Assembly (NCBI RefSeq): GCF_900107965.1
Contig: NZ_FNVU01000004.1
Coordinates: 124,001-188,000, forward strand
Length of the DNA stretch: 64,000 nt
Direction of reading: 5' to 3'
DNA from: Actinacidiphila yanglinensis
GTDB taxonomy: Bacteria; Actinomycetota; Actinomycetes; Streptomycetales; Streptomycetaceae
In this document: positions 8,067-16,183 of the stretch, piece after piece
Numbering within the stretch: position 1 is the stretch's first letter
Layout of the letters: the number at the start of each line of letters is the position of its first letter
Made by a program: the position numbers and the translations under genes
Notes under the pieces: model-generated
Databases searched by the model: none
Told to the model about the DNA's origin: nothing
What the model saw: only the letters and a program-made list of their open reading frames with translations

Positions 8067-8119
8067 GTGGAATCCACGCGGACCGCGGGGTTTGAATGAC
8101 GCAATCGCGTGACATCATG
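8067..8119 (+). promoter_or_regulatory. Candidate RpiR operator region upstream of the rpiR-like gene
   Basis: An 11-base palindrome, GTGGAATCCAC (8067-8077), is followed by the blocks CGCAATCG (8100-8107) and CGTGACATCATG (8108-8119). Nearly the same blocks occur inverted ahead of the glycosidase gene (9097-9118). Shared motifs at both promoters suggest autoregulation plus control of the neighbour. Confidence 0.4.
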
Positions 8120-8166
8120 GACCTCCGAACGGCCGTGCCGTCAGGCGTGAGTGATCAGGGAGCCGC

Positions 8167-9078
8167 ATGGATGCCAAGGGCTTCGGCCACCCCGGCGCAC
8201 GCGCGGACGTCACGGCACTGATCCGGGCCGAGTTGCCGCATCTGACGGGCTCGCTGCGGAAGGTCGCCGACCTCGTCCTCGCCGACCCCGGCTCCGTCAT
8301 CGGCTGCTCCGCCGCCGAGTTGGGGCGGCGCACCGGCACCTCGCAGCCGACGGTGACCCGTTTCTGCCGGGCGGTGGGGCTCGACTCCTACCAGCACCTG
8401 CTGATCGAGCTGGCCCGCGAGGGCGCGCGGGGCGACGACGCCAGCTGGGGCTCCTCCGAGATCGGCCCGGACATCTCGCCGGACGACGACCTCGGCCGGG
8501 TCGTCACCGTCGTGGGCCAGGCGGACCTCGGCGCGGTCCAGCGGACCCTGGACACCATCGACCTCGCCGCGCTGGAACGCGCGGCCCAGGCCATCGCCCG
8601 GGCGCGCAGGATCGACGTGTACGGCGTCGGCGGCAGCGGCGCCGTGGCTGTGGAGACCGAACTGCGGCTGTTCGGCATCGGATGCGCGGTGCGCGGGTGG
8701 AACGAGGTGCACGCCGCCAAGACGTCCGCCGCCCTCCTCACGCCCGCAGACGCCGCCATCGGCATCTCCCACTCCGGGTCGACCAGGGAGACGATCGAGC
8801 CCTTCGAGCTGGCCCGGGAGCGGGGCGCGACCACCGTGGCGATCACCGCCGACCCGAAGTCGCCGCTGGCGCGTGCCGCGGAGGTCCGGCTGATCTCCAC
8901 GACCGCGGAGACGTCCTTCCGCGCCGGCAGCATCGGCGCCCGCCACTCGGTGCTGGTGCTCATCGACTGCCTCTACGTGCGCGTGGCGCAGTTGTCCTAC
9001 GGCCGAGCGAGCGCGTCCATGGCGCTCACCGGGCACATCGCCGGCCAGCACGTGGTCAAGGGCCGCCGTCCGCGCTGA
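8167..9078 (+). CDS. MurR/RpiR-family regulator with SIS sugar-phosphate domain
   Basis: 303 aa from ATG 8167 behind agggagcc. An N-terminal HTH_6 domain (about residues 15-90) includes SLRKVADLVLADPGSVIG and the recognition segment GTSQPTVTRFCRAVGL. A SIS domain (about 135-270) carries YGVGGSGAVAVE and SHSGSTRETI, which bind phosphosugars. Members sense sugar phosphates or amino-sugar phosphates and control catabolic or cell-wall recycling genes. The next gene encodes an exported glycosidase-like protein. A sequence motif is shared between the two promoters, so it is the probable target. Confidence 0.92.
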   Translation: MDAKGFGHPGARADVTALIRAELPHLTGSLRKVADLVLADPGSVIGCSAAELGRRTGTSQPTVTRFCRAVGLDSYQHLLIELAREGARGDDASWGSSEIGPDISPDDDLGRVVTVVGQADLGAVQRTLDTIDLAALERAAQAIARARRIDVYGVGGSGAVAVETELRLFGIGCAVRGWNEVHAAKTSAALLTPADAAIGISHSGSTRETIEPFELARERGATTVAITADPKSPLARAAEVRLISTTAETSFRAGSIGARHSVLVLIDCLYVRVAQLSYGRASASMALTGHIAGQHVVKGRRPR

Positions 9079-9096
9079 GTCCCGCCCTGCCTTCTG

Positions 9097-9140
9097 CATG
9101 ATTCATTCACCGATTGCGCGCACGGTGGTTGTTTGAACCA
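9097..9140. promoter_or_regulatory. Candidate RpiR operator upstream of the glycosidase-like gene
   Basis: On the minus strand 9118-9097 reads CGCAATCG, GTGA and ATCATG in order, the blocks seen upstream of the rpiR-like gene. Just downstream is a further inverted repeat, TGGTT (9126-9130) and AACCA (9136-9140). Position and repetition support a regulatory role; binding is inferred. Confidence 0.4.
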
Positions 9141-9203
9141 TCACCTGTCTGCCAGCCTGGAGCCACCCTCCTCGTTACCGCGTTCCAACGATCGGAGTTG
9201 GCC

Positions 9204-10643
9204 ATGTCAGAGCAGAACCCCCCTGCCTCCTCGGGCACTTCGCACGCGATGCACCGCCGAACGCTGCTCCAGGCCGCGGGCCTGGGGGCGGGGGTGATCG
9301 CCGCGGGCGGGATGGCCGCGGGCCGGGCGTCGGCCGAGCCGGCGAGTGCCGAGTCCCGTGCGACGGAGGCGAGTTCGGCCGGTACGGCATCCACTGTGTC
9401 GGCCGCCGCGAGCAGCGCGGACCTTCCGCTGACCGGCGGACCGGACTTCCCGATCGGGCTGTTCTGGCCCCCGCACCCGTACGAGACGACGCTCGACCGC
9501 TACCAGGAGATCGCCGACGCCGGCTTCACCTTCCTGATCACCGGCAACTACCAGTTCGACACCCAAAGCGGCGGCTACGCGCTCCAGATGGCCGACCAGA
9601 CCGGTCTGAAGGTGCTGATCGCCGGCGATCCGCGGATGGAGGCGATCGCGCAGTACATGGCGGTCACCGACGACCGCACCGTGCCCTCCTCCCTCACCAC
9701 CGCCGACGCCACCTCGTGGGTGAACTCCGCGCTGGCCGGTTACTCCGGCCACGCGTCGTTCGCGGGATTCAACGTCTTCGACGAGCCGGCCCAGTCCAGA
9801 TTCCCCACGGTGGCGGCACTGACCGGCATCCTGCGCCAGGTCGCGCCGGGCCTGCTGCCGTACTCCAACCTCGTGCCGGGCAACGGTGCCGGGTACGCGG
9901 CGCTGCTCCAGGACTACATCGAGACCGTGCAGCCGCCGCTGATCTCCTTCGACCGCTACCCGATCCTCACCGACGGGATCGACCTCAACTACTTCGACAA
10001 CTGGGCGATCTACCGCGACGCCTCCCTCGCGTCCGGCCTGCCCGCCTGGACCTACATCCAGTCCGTCGGCTACAACAACCACCGGGTACCGACCGCCGCG
10101 GAACTCGCGTGGCAGGTCAACATCAGCCTGGCGTACGGCTGCAAGGGCATCCAGTACTTCACCTACTGGACGCCCGACCCGGCCCGCGGCGAGGGCTTCA
10201 CCAAGGCGCTGATCACCGTCGACGGCAAGCAGACCCCGCTGTACGGCGCGGCCCGGAAGCTGAACCGCGGCTGGCTCCAGCCCGTCGGCGCCCAACTCAA
10301 GCCGCTGGTCTCGGAGTCCGTCCAGCACGCCAACGACGACCCGCTGCCGCCCAGCACCGTCGCCTTCACGCCCGGCGACCAGCTGACGGCGGCCACCGGC
10401 GACGCGAGCGTCCTCGGGCTCTTCAGGAACCCGCAGGACGACGGCACCCGCTTCCTGCTCGTCGCCAACCGGAACCCGGACGCCGCCGCCTCGGTGCAAC
10501 TCGGCGTCAACCAGGCGAACATCGGCACCGTCGCGCAGTTCGCGCCCGCCACCGGCACCTACCGCAGCCTCGGCCGCCCGGCCACCCTGCGCGTGGAGCT
10601 CGCGGCCGGCGGGGGAGCGCTCTACCGGCTGTCGCCGCGCTGA
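9204..10643 (+). CDS. Tat-exported TIM-barrel glycoside-hydrolase-like protein
   Basis: 479 aa from ATG 9204 with GGAG eight bases upstream. A twin-arginine signal (HRRTLLQAAGLGAGVIAAGG) is followed by an Ala/Ser-rich spacer. A probable (beta/alpha)8 domain lies at about residues 85-390, with NVFDEPAQ (a candidate acidic catalytic residue after a beta strand), ISFDRYPI and YFTYWTPD. The C-terminal 80 residues look like a beta-sandwich. The overall look is of GH42/GH5-like clans, but I cannot name the family. It is probably secreted folded and acts on an extracellular glycan. Its sugar product could be sensed by the RpiR regulator encoded just upstream. Confidence 0.72.
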   Translation: MSEQNPPASSGTSHAMHRRTLLQAAGLGAGVIAAGGMAAGRASAEPASAESRATEASSAGTASTVSAAASSADLPLTGGPDFPIGLFWPPHPYETTLDRYQEIADAGFTFLITGNYQFDTQSGGYALQMADQTGLKVLIAGDPRMEAIAQYMAVTDDRTVPSSLTTADATSWVNSALAGYSGHASFAGFNVFDEPAQSRFPTVAALTGILRQVAPGLLPYSNLVPGNGAGYAALLQDYIETVQPPLISFDRYPILTDGIDLNYFDNWAIYRDASLASGLPAWTYIQSVGYNNHRVPTAAELAWQVNISLAYGCKGIQYFTYWTPDPARGEGFTKALITVDGKQTPLYGAARKLNRGWLQPVGAQLKPLVSESVQHANDDPLPPSTVAFTPGDQLTAATGDASVLGLFRNPQDDGTRFLLVANRNPDAAASVQLGVNQANIGTVAQFAPATGTYRSLGRPATLRVELAAGGGALYRLSPR

Positions 10644-10661
10644 CCTGCGTCCGACGCCGCA

Positions 10662-10697
10662 CCGGCCCGCCCGCGCGGATCTGGGCGGGCGGGCCGG
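10662..10697. terminator. Bidirectional hairpin between convergent genes
   Basis: Perfect 13-base arms CCGGCCCGCCCGC (10662-10674) and GCGGGCGGGCCGG (10685-10697) with a 10-base loop. It lies between the glycosidase stop and the pseudokinase stop and can serve both. Confidence 0.75.
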
Positions 10698-10737
10698 CGT
10701 GCGCCCGGTGGCGGGCGCGGCGGGTCGTGCGGGCCGG

Positions 10738-13224
10738 TCAGCGGCAGCCGGCGCGGAAGGAGTGGTCGCCGAACTTCGCGGCCGGGTCGGTGGAGACGCT
10801 GAGGCCGATGTAGGGGTGGGCCGGGTCGGGGGTGAAGGACAGCTTGTCGGTGAAGGTGAAGCTGGTCGAGCCCTTGGGGAAGTGGCCGGCCTGCGGCGAG
10901 GTCATGGTGATCGCGCCCTGCGGGGTGCCGTTGGCGCTGCGCCACCAGGTGGCGTGCAGCGTGCCGCCGGTGGTGCCGTCGTAGCGGACGCTGACCGTGG
11001 CGCTCGCCGTGCGGCCGTCCGGGGAGCACTCGAAGCCGGTGACGGCGACCGAGGTGACGTGCGACCCGGCGGGCGGCTTCGGGAGCTTCGGCGGAGCGGC
11101 CTTGTGCGTCGCAGCGGCCGTGGTGGGGGCCGTGGACGGGGTCGAGGCGGGCGTGGTGGACGGGGCCGCCGAAGTGGCGGTCGGGGACGGGGTGGTGGCC
11201 GTCGGGGAGGCGGTCGGCGCGGCCGAGGGGGACGCCGAGGTGGCGGCCGGGGAAGCGGTGGGCGAGACCGTCGCGGTCGGCGTCGGATCCGCGGCGGCGG
11301 CGTCGTGCTTGCCGCCGGTGGCCACGGCCGTGACCGTGAGGGCGCCGGCGACGAGGACCGCCGCGACCGCGAGCGCGAGAATCTTGCCGCGCCGGCCGAA
11401 CCGGGGCTCGCGCTCGGCTCCGTCCACGCCTTCGCCGATGCCTGCGCCCGCACCCGTTCCGGAGTACGCCGGTGCCGCCTGCGGGGCCGGCGGAGGAAGG
11501 GGCGCGGCGACGGTCGCGGCCGGGGCGGTCGCGGGGTCGGCCTCCTCCGCTGCCGCTGCTGCCAGCAACGGCGCCGCCAGCGCGCCGAGTTCGGCCCGCC
11601 CGCGCTCCTCCCAGTCCTCGCCGTAGGCCGCGACGGCCACCGCCTCCAGCTCGACCGCGAAGTCCGCTGCGCTCTGGTGGCGTTCGGCCGGGACCTTCGC
11701 CAACCCCCGGACGACCAGGGACCGTACCGGTTCGGGGACCCGGTCGGCCGGGACCGGCGCCTCGGCGTGCAGGGAGGCGAGTTCGTCCGCGGTGCCGCCC
11801 TGGTACGGAGGCGCGCCGGTGAGGTGCGCGTGGAAGACGGCCGTCGCCGCGTAGAGGTCGGACGCCGGGGCGGCCGGGGCGCCGGCCCAGCGCTCGGGTG
11901 CGGTGTACGGGGCGGCGCCCTCGGGCACGCCGCTGTCCGCGCCGCGCGCCGCCACACCGACCTCGACGAGGTGGACGCCGCCGTCGGCGCCGACCACCAC
12001 GTTCGCGGGCTCGTGGGCGGCGCCGTGGACGACACCGGCCTCGTGCACCGCGGCGAGCCCCCGCAGCGACCCCTTGAGGACGGCCAGGGCCGCCTCGGGG
12101 GAGGCCGGGCCCGACTCCCGGAGCAGGGCGTCCAGCCCGGCGCCCTCCACCGGCTCCCGCACGACCGCCGCGTGCGGGCCGTCCGCGACGAACGCGTACA
12201 GCCGTGCGACGTACGGCGATTCGAGCGCGGCGAGCCGTTCGGCCTCGGCCGGGAACGCCTCGCGGAAGGCGGGGTCCTCGGCGAGCTCCGGGGACAGGTA
12301 CGTGATCGCGACGGCGGTGCCGTCCGCCTCGGACCGTGCCCGCACCGTCCGGCCGCAGGGTCCGGCGCCGAGGTCCGACTCGTGCAGGTAGCCGGGCACC
12401 TGCCAGGTGCCGTCCCCGGGGGCGGGCTGCGGTGCGGTGGGTTCGCCGCTGGCGCCTTGCGCGGGCGACTCGACGGTCACCGGCGGCTTCGCGGTCGGTC
12501 CGTCCGGGGACGTGCCGTCGGCGGCGGGGGATTGCGGGGCCGCCTCGGGGGAGGGCTGCTGCTTGGTCGTCTTCACGGCCGGCTTCCCGGCCGCGGTGGG
12601 CGGTGCGGTCGTGGGCTGCGCTGCCTTGCGCTGTGCCGTTTTGGGCTGCGCTGCTTCGGACTGCGCCGGCTTGGGCGGCTCGGCAGGCGCCGCTCCCTTG
12701 GGGCCGGCTGCCTTCCCGGTCCCTTCCGTGGCGCCGGCGGTCCGTTGCCGCGGGACCGATCGGTTCGGCGTTGCCTTGGGTCCGCGTGTGGCGGGCCCGG
12801 CCGCTGCCGTCTTGCGCTTCCCCTGGGCGGGCAGCCGGGTCCCCGCCGTCTTGGGTTCCTGCGGCCCGGGCGTGGACCGGGGTGCCGCGGCGGGCTCACC
12901 GGCCTCGGCGTTCTCGGCGGGCTCCGTGGGCGCTGCGGGCTCCTCGGGCTCCGTGGGCTGCGGGGACTCGGCCTGAACGACCCGCAGTTCGACCGTGGCG
13001 TCGTTCGCCTCCGGCTCGGGCTTCCTGTCCGGAGCCGCCTCCGAGGCGGCCGTGCCAGCCTTCGCGTTGCGCGGCGCCGACTTCCTTGCCGCGGGCCGGG
13101 CCGGGGGCCTCACCGCGGGTTTCGCGAGGGGGCGGCCCGGCGCGGCCGCTTTCGGTGCCGCGGCCGCCTTGCCGTCCCCGCCGGGTATGCCCGCGTCCGC
13201 GCCCTTGCCGTCGTGGTCGTCCAC
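10738..13224 (-). CDS. Large membrane pseudokinase (Ser/Thr kinase fold lacking catalytic residues)
   Basis: 828 aa from GTG 13224 (GAGGGA upstream; a GTG at 13296 would add 24 residues). The first 280 residues are Ala/Pro/Lys-rich and low in complexity. The kinase-like domain spans about residues 280-540. The glycine loop LGAGPCGRT and YTAPERW are kept, but the VAIK lysine is threonine (TAVAITYL). The HRDxxxxN loop is VVHGAAHEPANV and DFG is VEVG, so ATP-dependent phosphotransfer is unlikely. One membrane segment (about 613-636, ILALAVAAVLVAGALTV) leads through a Thr/Pro/Ala linker to an extracellular domain of about 105 residues with three cysteines. It is probably a scaffold or receptor that binds a protein partner through the dead kinase fold. 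Confidence 0.85.
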   Translation of the reverse strand: MDDHDGKGADAGIPGGDGKAAAAPKAAAPGRPLAKPAVRPPARPAARKSAPRNAKAGTAASEAAPDRKPEPEANDATVELRVVQAESPQPTEPEEPAAPTEPAENAEAGEPAAAPRSTPGPQEPKTAGTRLPAQGKRKTAAAGPATRGPKATPNRSVPRQRTAGATEGTGKAAGPKGAAPAEPPKPAQSEAAQPKTAQRKAAQPTTAPPTAAGKPAVKTTKQQPSPEAAPQSPAADGTSPDGPTAKPPVTVESPAQGASGEPTAPQPAPGDGTWQVPGYLHESDLGAGPCGRTVRARSEADGTAVAITYLSPELAEDPAFREAFPAEAERLAALESPYVARLYAFVADGPHAAVVREPVEGAGLDALLRESGPASPEAALAVLKGSLRGLAAVHEAGVVHGAAHEPANVVVGADGGVHLVEVGVAARGADSGVPEGAAPYTAPERWAGAPAAPASDLYAATAVFHAHLTGAPPYQGGTADELASLHAEAPVPADRVPEPVRSLVVRGLAKVPAERHQSAADFAVELEAVAVAAYGEDWEERGRAELGALAAPLLAAAAAEEADPATAPAATVAAPLPPPAPQAAPAYSGTGAGAGIGEGVDGAEREPRFGRRGKILALAVAAVLVAGALTVTAVATGGKHDAAAADPTPTATVSPTASPAATSASPSAAPTASPTATTPSPTATSAAPSTTPASTPSTAPTTAAATHKAAPPKLPKPPAGSHVTSVAVTGFECSPDGRTASATVSVRYDGTTGGTLHATWWRSANGTPQGAITMTSPQAGHFPKGSTSFTFTDKLSFTPDPAHPYIGLSVSTDPAAKFGDHSFRAGCR

Positions 13225-13519
13225 CTGAATCCGTCCCTCGCGCTGCCCCTTGAGGAGGGGTGCCGTTCGCGACCCCTCGACGCCCTGTTCCGTCACCGGA
13301 CCCCGCCGGCAGCCGGGCCGGTCTGCCGGGGCTCACGGCGTCCCTGTGGCCTCTCCCCCCGAGGAAGCGGGCCGGGCATCCGGGATCCGGGCAGGCCCGG
13401 GAACCCCCCGGGGGCCGCAGAGGCGGGGCCGTGAGGCTCAAGAGGGTACTGCCAAGGACGACTTGAGGGTGACCGGGGCAGCGGGGACGAGCGTCGTACC
13501 GCGGGTGCGGCGTACCGGT

Positions 13520-14317
13520 TCAGCGGGCTTTGCGGCCCACGCCCGCGTAGAAGCCGATCTCGGCGGAACCGCGCGGGGGCGTGGCATCCGGGCGCCAGAA
13601 CGGGGCCTGGGCGACGCCGGGTTCGAGCAGCTCGAAGCCGTCGAAGAAGCGCTCGACCTCGGCGCGGTCGCGCAGGTTCATCGTTGCCGTCGCGTTCTTG
13701 TAGACCTCTTCGGTGTCGGTGCGGTCGGCGAAGTCGCCGGTGGCGTGGGACAGCACGAGGTAGCTGCCGGCCGGGAGCGCGTCGCGGAGGGTGGCGACGA
13801 TCTGCCCTGGGTGGTCCGCCTCGGACAGGAAGTGCAGGATCGCGACGAGGAGCAGGGCGACCGGCTGGTCGAAGTCGATGACCCGGTGGACGTCGGGGTG
13901 GTCCAGGATCGCCCGCGGCTCGCGCAGGTCGGCGAGGACGACGCTGGTCGCGGCGGAACGCGTGAGGAGCGTGTTGGCGTGCGTGTTGACGATCGGGTCG
14001 TTGTCGACGTACGCGATCCGCACGTCGGGGGCCACCTCCTGGGCGACCTCATGGACGTTGGGCGAGGTGGGCAGGCCGGTGCCTATGTCGAGGATCTGCC
14101 GGACGCCCGCACCGACCACGTGCCGGACGGCCCGCTGCAGGAAGGCGCGGTTGGCCTGAACCCCGATCCGCGCCTCGGGGGCGACGTCGACCAGCCGGTC
14201 GCCGGCCTCGCGGTCGACCTCGTAGTTGTCCTTGCCCCCCAGCAGGTAGTCGTAGATCCGCGCGGGATGCGGCCTGCTGGTGTCGATCTCCTCGGCGCGG
14301 AAGCCGTTCCGGGTCAC
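13520..14317 (-). CDS. SAM-dependent methyltransferase, DUF574/Methyltransf_19 family
   Basis: 265 aa from GTG 14317 with GAGGAG upstream. The family's conserved N-terminus is present (SRPHPARIYDYLLGGKDNY), then the SAM motif ILDIGTGLPTSPNVHEVA, the acidic ribose contact AYVDNDPIV and the core DQPVALLLVAILHFL. This family is greatly expanded in streptomycetes, often beside regulators. Substrates are mostly unknown. The gene stands alone between a pseudokinase and a BrkB-like gene. Confidence 0.93.
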   Translation of the reverse strand: MTRNGFRAEEIDTSRPHPARIYDYLLGGKDNYEVDREAGDRLVDVAPEARIGVQANRAFLQRAVRHVVGAGVRQILDIGTGLPTSPNVHEVAQEVAPDVRIAYVDNDPIVNTHANTLLTRSAATSVVLADLREPRAILDHPDVHRVIDFDQPVALLLVAILHFLSEADHPGQIVATLRDALPAGSYLVLSHATGDFADRTDTEEVYKNATATMNLRDRAEVERFFDGFELLEPGVAQAPFWRPDATPPRGSAEIGFYAGVGRKAR

Positions 14318-14537
14318 GATGCGCTCCTCTCAGCACATGACAGGACGTCTGCCTCCCCCGCGAACGTCCGGCTGACGACAGCGTCTCATGCGGATGACCG
14401 TGCATACGAATGGAGTTGTGCCTCGTCGCGGCTTCGCCGGTGCCCCGGACGGCGGGGGCACGGCGGTGCGCGGAACGGGCCGACGGCGGTGCGCCGCCGG
14501 CCCGTTCGGCAGGTGATCCGAGCCGGGTCCGGCCGGC

Positions 14538-15434
14538 TCAGTCGATCGTTCCGCCCCCGCCGTCCGAGCGCCAGGGCAGGCCGGGGACGGTCTCCTCGGG
14601 CACCTCGTACCAGCCCTTGGGGTCCGGCGGTCGCGGTATCTCGCCGCCTCGGCGCAGGGTGCGGCCGTCGCGGACGTGGCGGCCGACGAGCGCGCCGCCG
14701 AAGACCACGAAGCCGACGCCGACCAGCCAGGTGACCACGGTCAGGACGCTGCCGACCGGGCCGTAGGTGAGCGCGTTGGTGACGACGAGCGGCGCGAAGA
14801 ACAGGTGGGAGAAGATGCGCAGTCCGGCCAGGCCCACCATGGTGAGCACCGCGCCGGGCAGGGCGGTGCGCACCCGGACGGAGCCGTAGAGCAGGAAGTT
14901 CTGGCCCCAGGCGAAGAACAGGACGCCCAGCACGAAGGTGAGCAGGATGCGCACCGCGCTCGGCAGCGGGCCGCTGCCCAGGACGGCGGCGCTCTGCGAC
15001 TCGCAGAACAGATAGGCGGTGAGGACCGCCAGCCACACCGCGCGGCGCCAGTCGCGGTGCCACGGCCCGGACGGCAGGTCCCAGATCTTGCGGTAGCCGG
15101 TCTCGACGTTCGCCACGAACGACAGCCCGAAGTACGCCGCCGACGCGAGGCTCCACGCGCCGGTCGCGCTCAGCACGCGGTTGGGCGCCGCGAACAGGCT
15201 GCGCATGCTGCGCGCGCCGTGGGCGTCCAGGCCCATGCCGTCGATCACCCACTGGGCGAAGCCGGGGCGGTTCTCCCAGGGGGTCGCGGCGGCGACCACC
15301 ACGAGCAGCGGCATCAGCGTGACGAAGCCGAGCGCGGCGAACCCCATCGCACGGGTCATCAGTTCGATGTGCGCGGCCTGCTTCCACAAGCGCCCGATCG
15401 CGGACCGCTTCCAGGCGTCCGTCAGTCCTGCCAT
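14538..15434 (-). CDS. YihY/BrkB-family inner membrane protein
   Basis: 298 aa from ATG 15434 behind GGAAGGTGA. About six hydrophobic helices are seen, including GFAALGFVTLMPLLVVVAAA, VWLAVLTAYLFC, LLTFVLGVLFFAWGQNFLLY and VVTWLVGVGFVVFGGALVG. A hydrophilic C-terminal tail of about 45 residues follows. The spacing fits the YihY/virulence factor BrkB family (formerly misnamed ribonuclease BN), whose transport or envelope role is not settled. It is monocistronic here. Confidence 0.82.
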   Translation of the reverse strand: MAGLTDAWKRSAIGRLWKQAAHIELMTRAMGFAALGFVTLMPLLVVVAAATPWENRPGFAQWVIDGMGLDAHGARSMRSLFAAPNRVLSATGAWSLASAAYFGLSFVANVETGYRKIWDLPSGPWHRDWRRAVWLAVLTAYLFCESQSAAVLGSGPLPSAVRILLTFVLGVLFFAWGQNFLLYGSVRVRTALPGAVLTMVGLAGLRIFSHLFFAPLVVTNALTYGPVGSVLTVVTWLVGVGFVVFGGALVGRHVRDGRTLRRGGEIPRPPDPKGWYEVPEETVPGLPWRSDGGGGTID

Positions 15435-15635
15435 GGCGTCACCTTCCCGCAGCGTTAGGGCTTGTGGATACCTGGCGGAGTGCCTCACGCGCAACTCGGC
15501 TCCCGCCAGCGGCGGGTGGGTGACGCGGCCGTCGGAGGTCCGGCCCGCGCGCGGCGCCGCTCCCGGGTGGCTTTCGGCGCGGGTTGCGGTGCGGCTCTCG
15601 GTGGGCCTTTCGGTGCGGGCGCCGCGCGACGGCGG

Positions 15636-16058
15636 TCAGCTCTTGCACACGGTCAGTTTCAGCGCCGCGTCGATCGCCGCGCCCTGCGCGTCGGTCAGCG
15701 GATGGCCCGGGCTGCCGAACCGCTCCGCGGCGAGGTGGTCGGCGGTCTGCGTGTCGGTGTTGATCTCGGTGCACTGGGTGCGGCCCTCGTCGACCACCTT
15801 GTCCGGGTCGGACGCGAGGGACGGGTCGATCGCCTTCAGCGCGGCCAGGTAGGTCTGCCGGGACGCGCCCTTCGGCGCCGGCGGTCGGGGCAGGGGTGAG
15901 CCGGTGGCAGGGGCGGCCGAGGTGGTCGGGGCGGCTGCCCCGGTCGTGGCGTGCGTCGGGGGCGCGTCCTTGTCGCCGCTGCCGGACGAGCACGCGGTCG
16001 CGCAGAACAGGGCGAGTGCGGCGGCGGCCACGGCCGCGGCGGCGATACGGGTACGCAT
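15636..16058 (-). CDS. Small lipoprotein of unknown function
   Basis: 140 aa. The signal peptide MRTRIAAAAVAAAALALF ends in a lipobox (CATACSS), so the mature protein should be lipid-anchored outside the membrane. A Thr/Ala/Pro linker is followed by a helical domain of about 85 residues with two cysteines (TQCTEIN and the terminal TVCKS) that may pair. It resembles short DUF732-like lipoproteins only loosely. It is transcribed away from the ArsR gene, and its 5' end lies 79 bases from the 44-bp dyad. Confidence 0.75.
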   Translation of the reverse strand: MRTRIAAAAVAAAALALFCATACSSGSGDKDAPPTHATTGAAAPTTSAAPATGSPLPRPPAPKGASRQTYLAALKAIDPSLASDPDKVVDEGRTQCTEINTDTQTADHLAAERFGSPGHPLTDAQGAAIDAALKLTVCKS

Positions 16059-16136
16059 CCCGACACCCTGCCCGACCCCGCGCCGCGTGCCGATGGCCGT
16101 GACCGTGCTGTAACCGCTTCACCGCCGGGGCACATT

Positions 16137-16180
16137 CCAAAGAAGGCGTTGACATCTCACGATGTCAAAGTATTCTTTGG
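16137..16180 (+). promoter_or_regulatory. 44-bp nested dyad operator containing the arsR promoter
   Basis: Two perfect 8-base inverted repeats are nested with equal 4-base gaps. The outer arms are CCAAAGAA (16137-16144) and TTCTTTGG (16173-16180). The inner arms are TTGACATC (16149-16156) and GATGTCAA (16161-16168). The inner left arm supplies a consensus -35 (TTGACA). TATTCT (16171-16176) gives a -10 after a 16-base spacer. The transcript would start at or next to the ATG at 16184. The symmetry suits binding of two dimers of the ArsR-type protein encoded immediately downstream, giving autorepression. Confidence 0.8.
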
Positions 16181-16183
16181 AGT

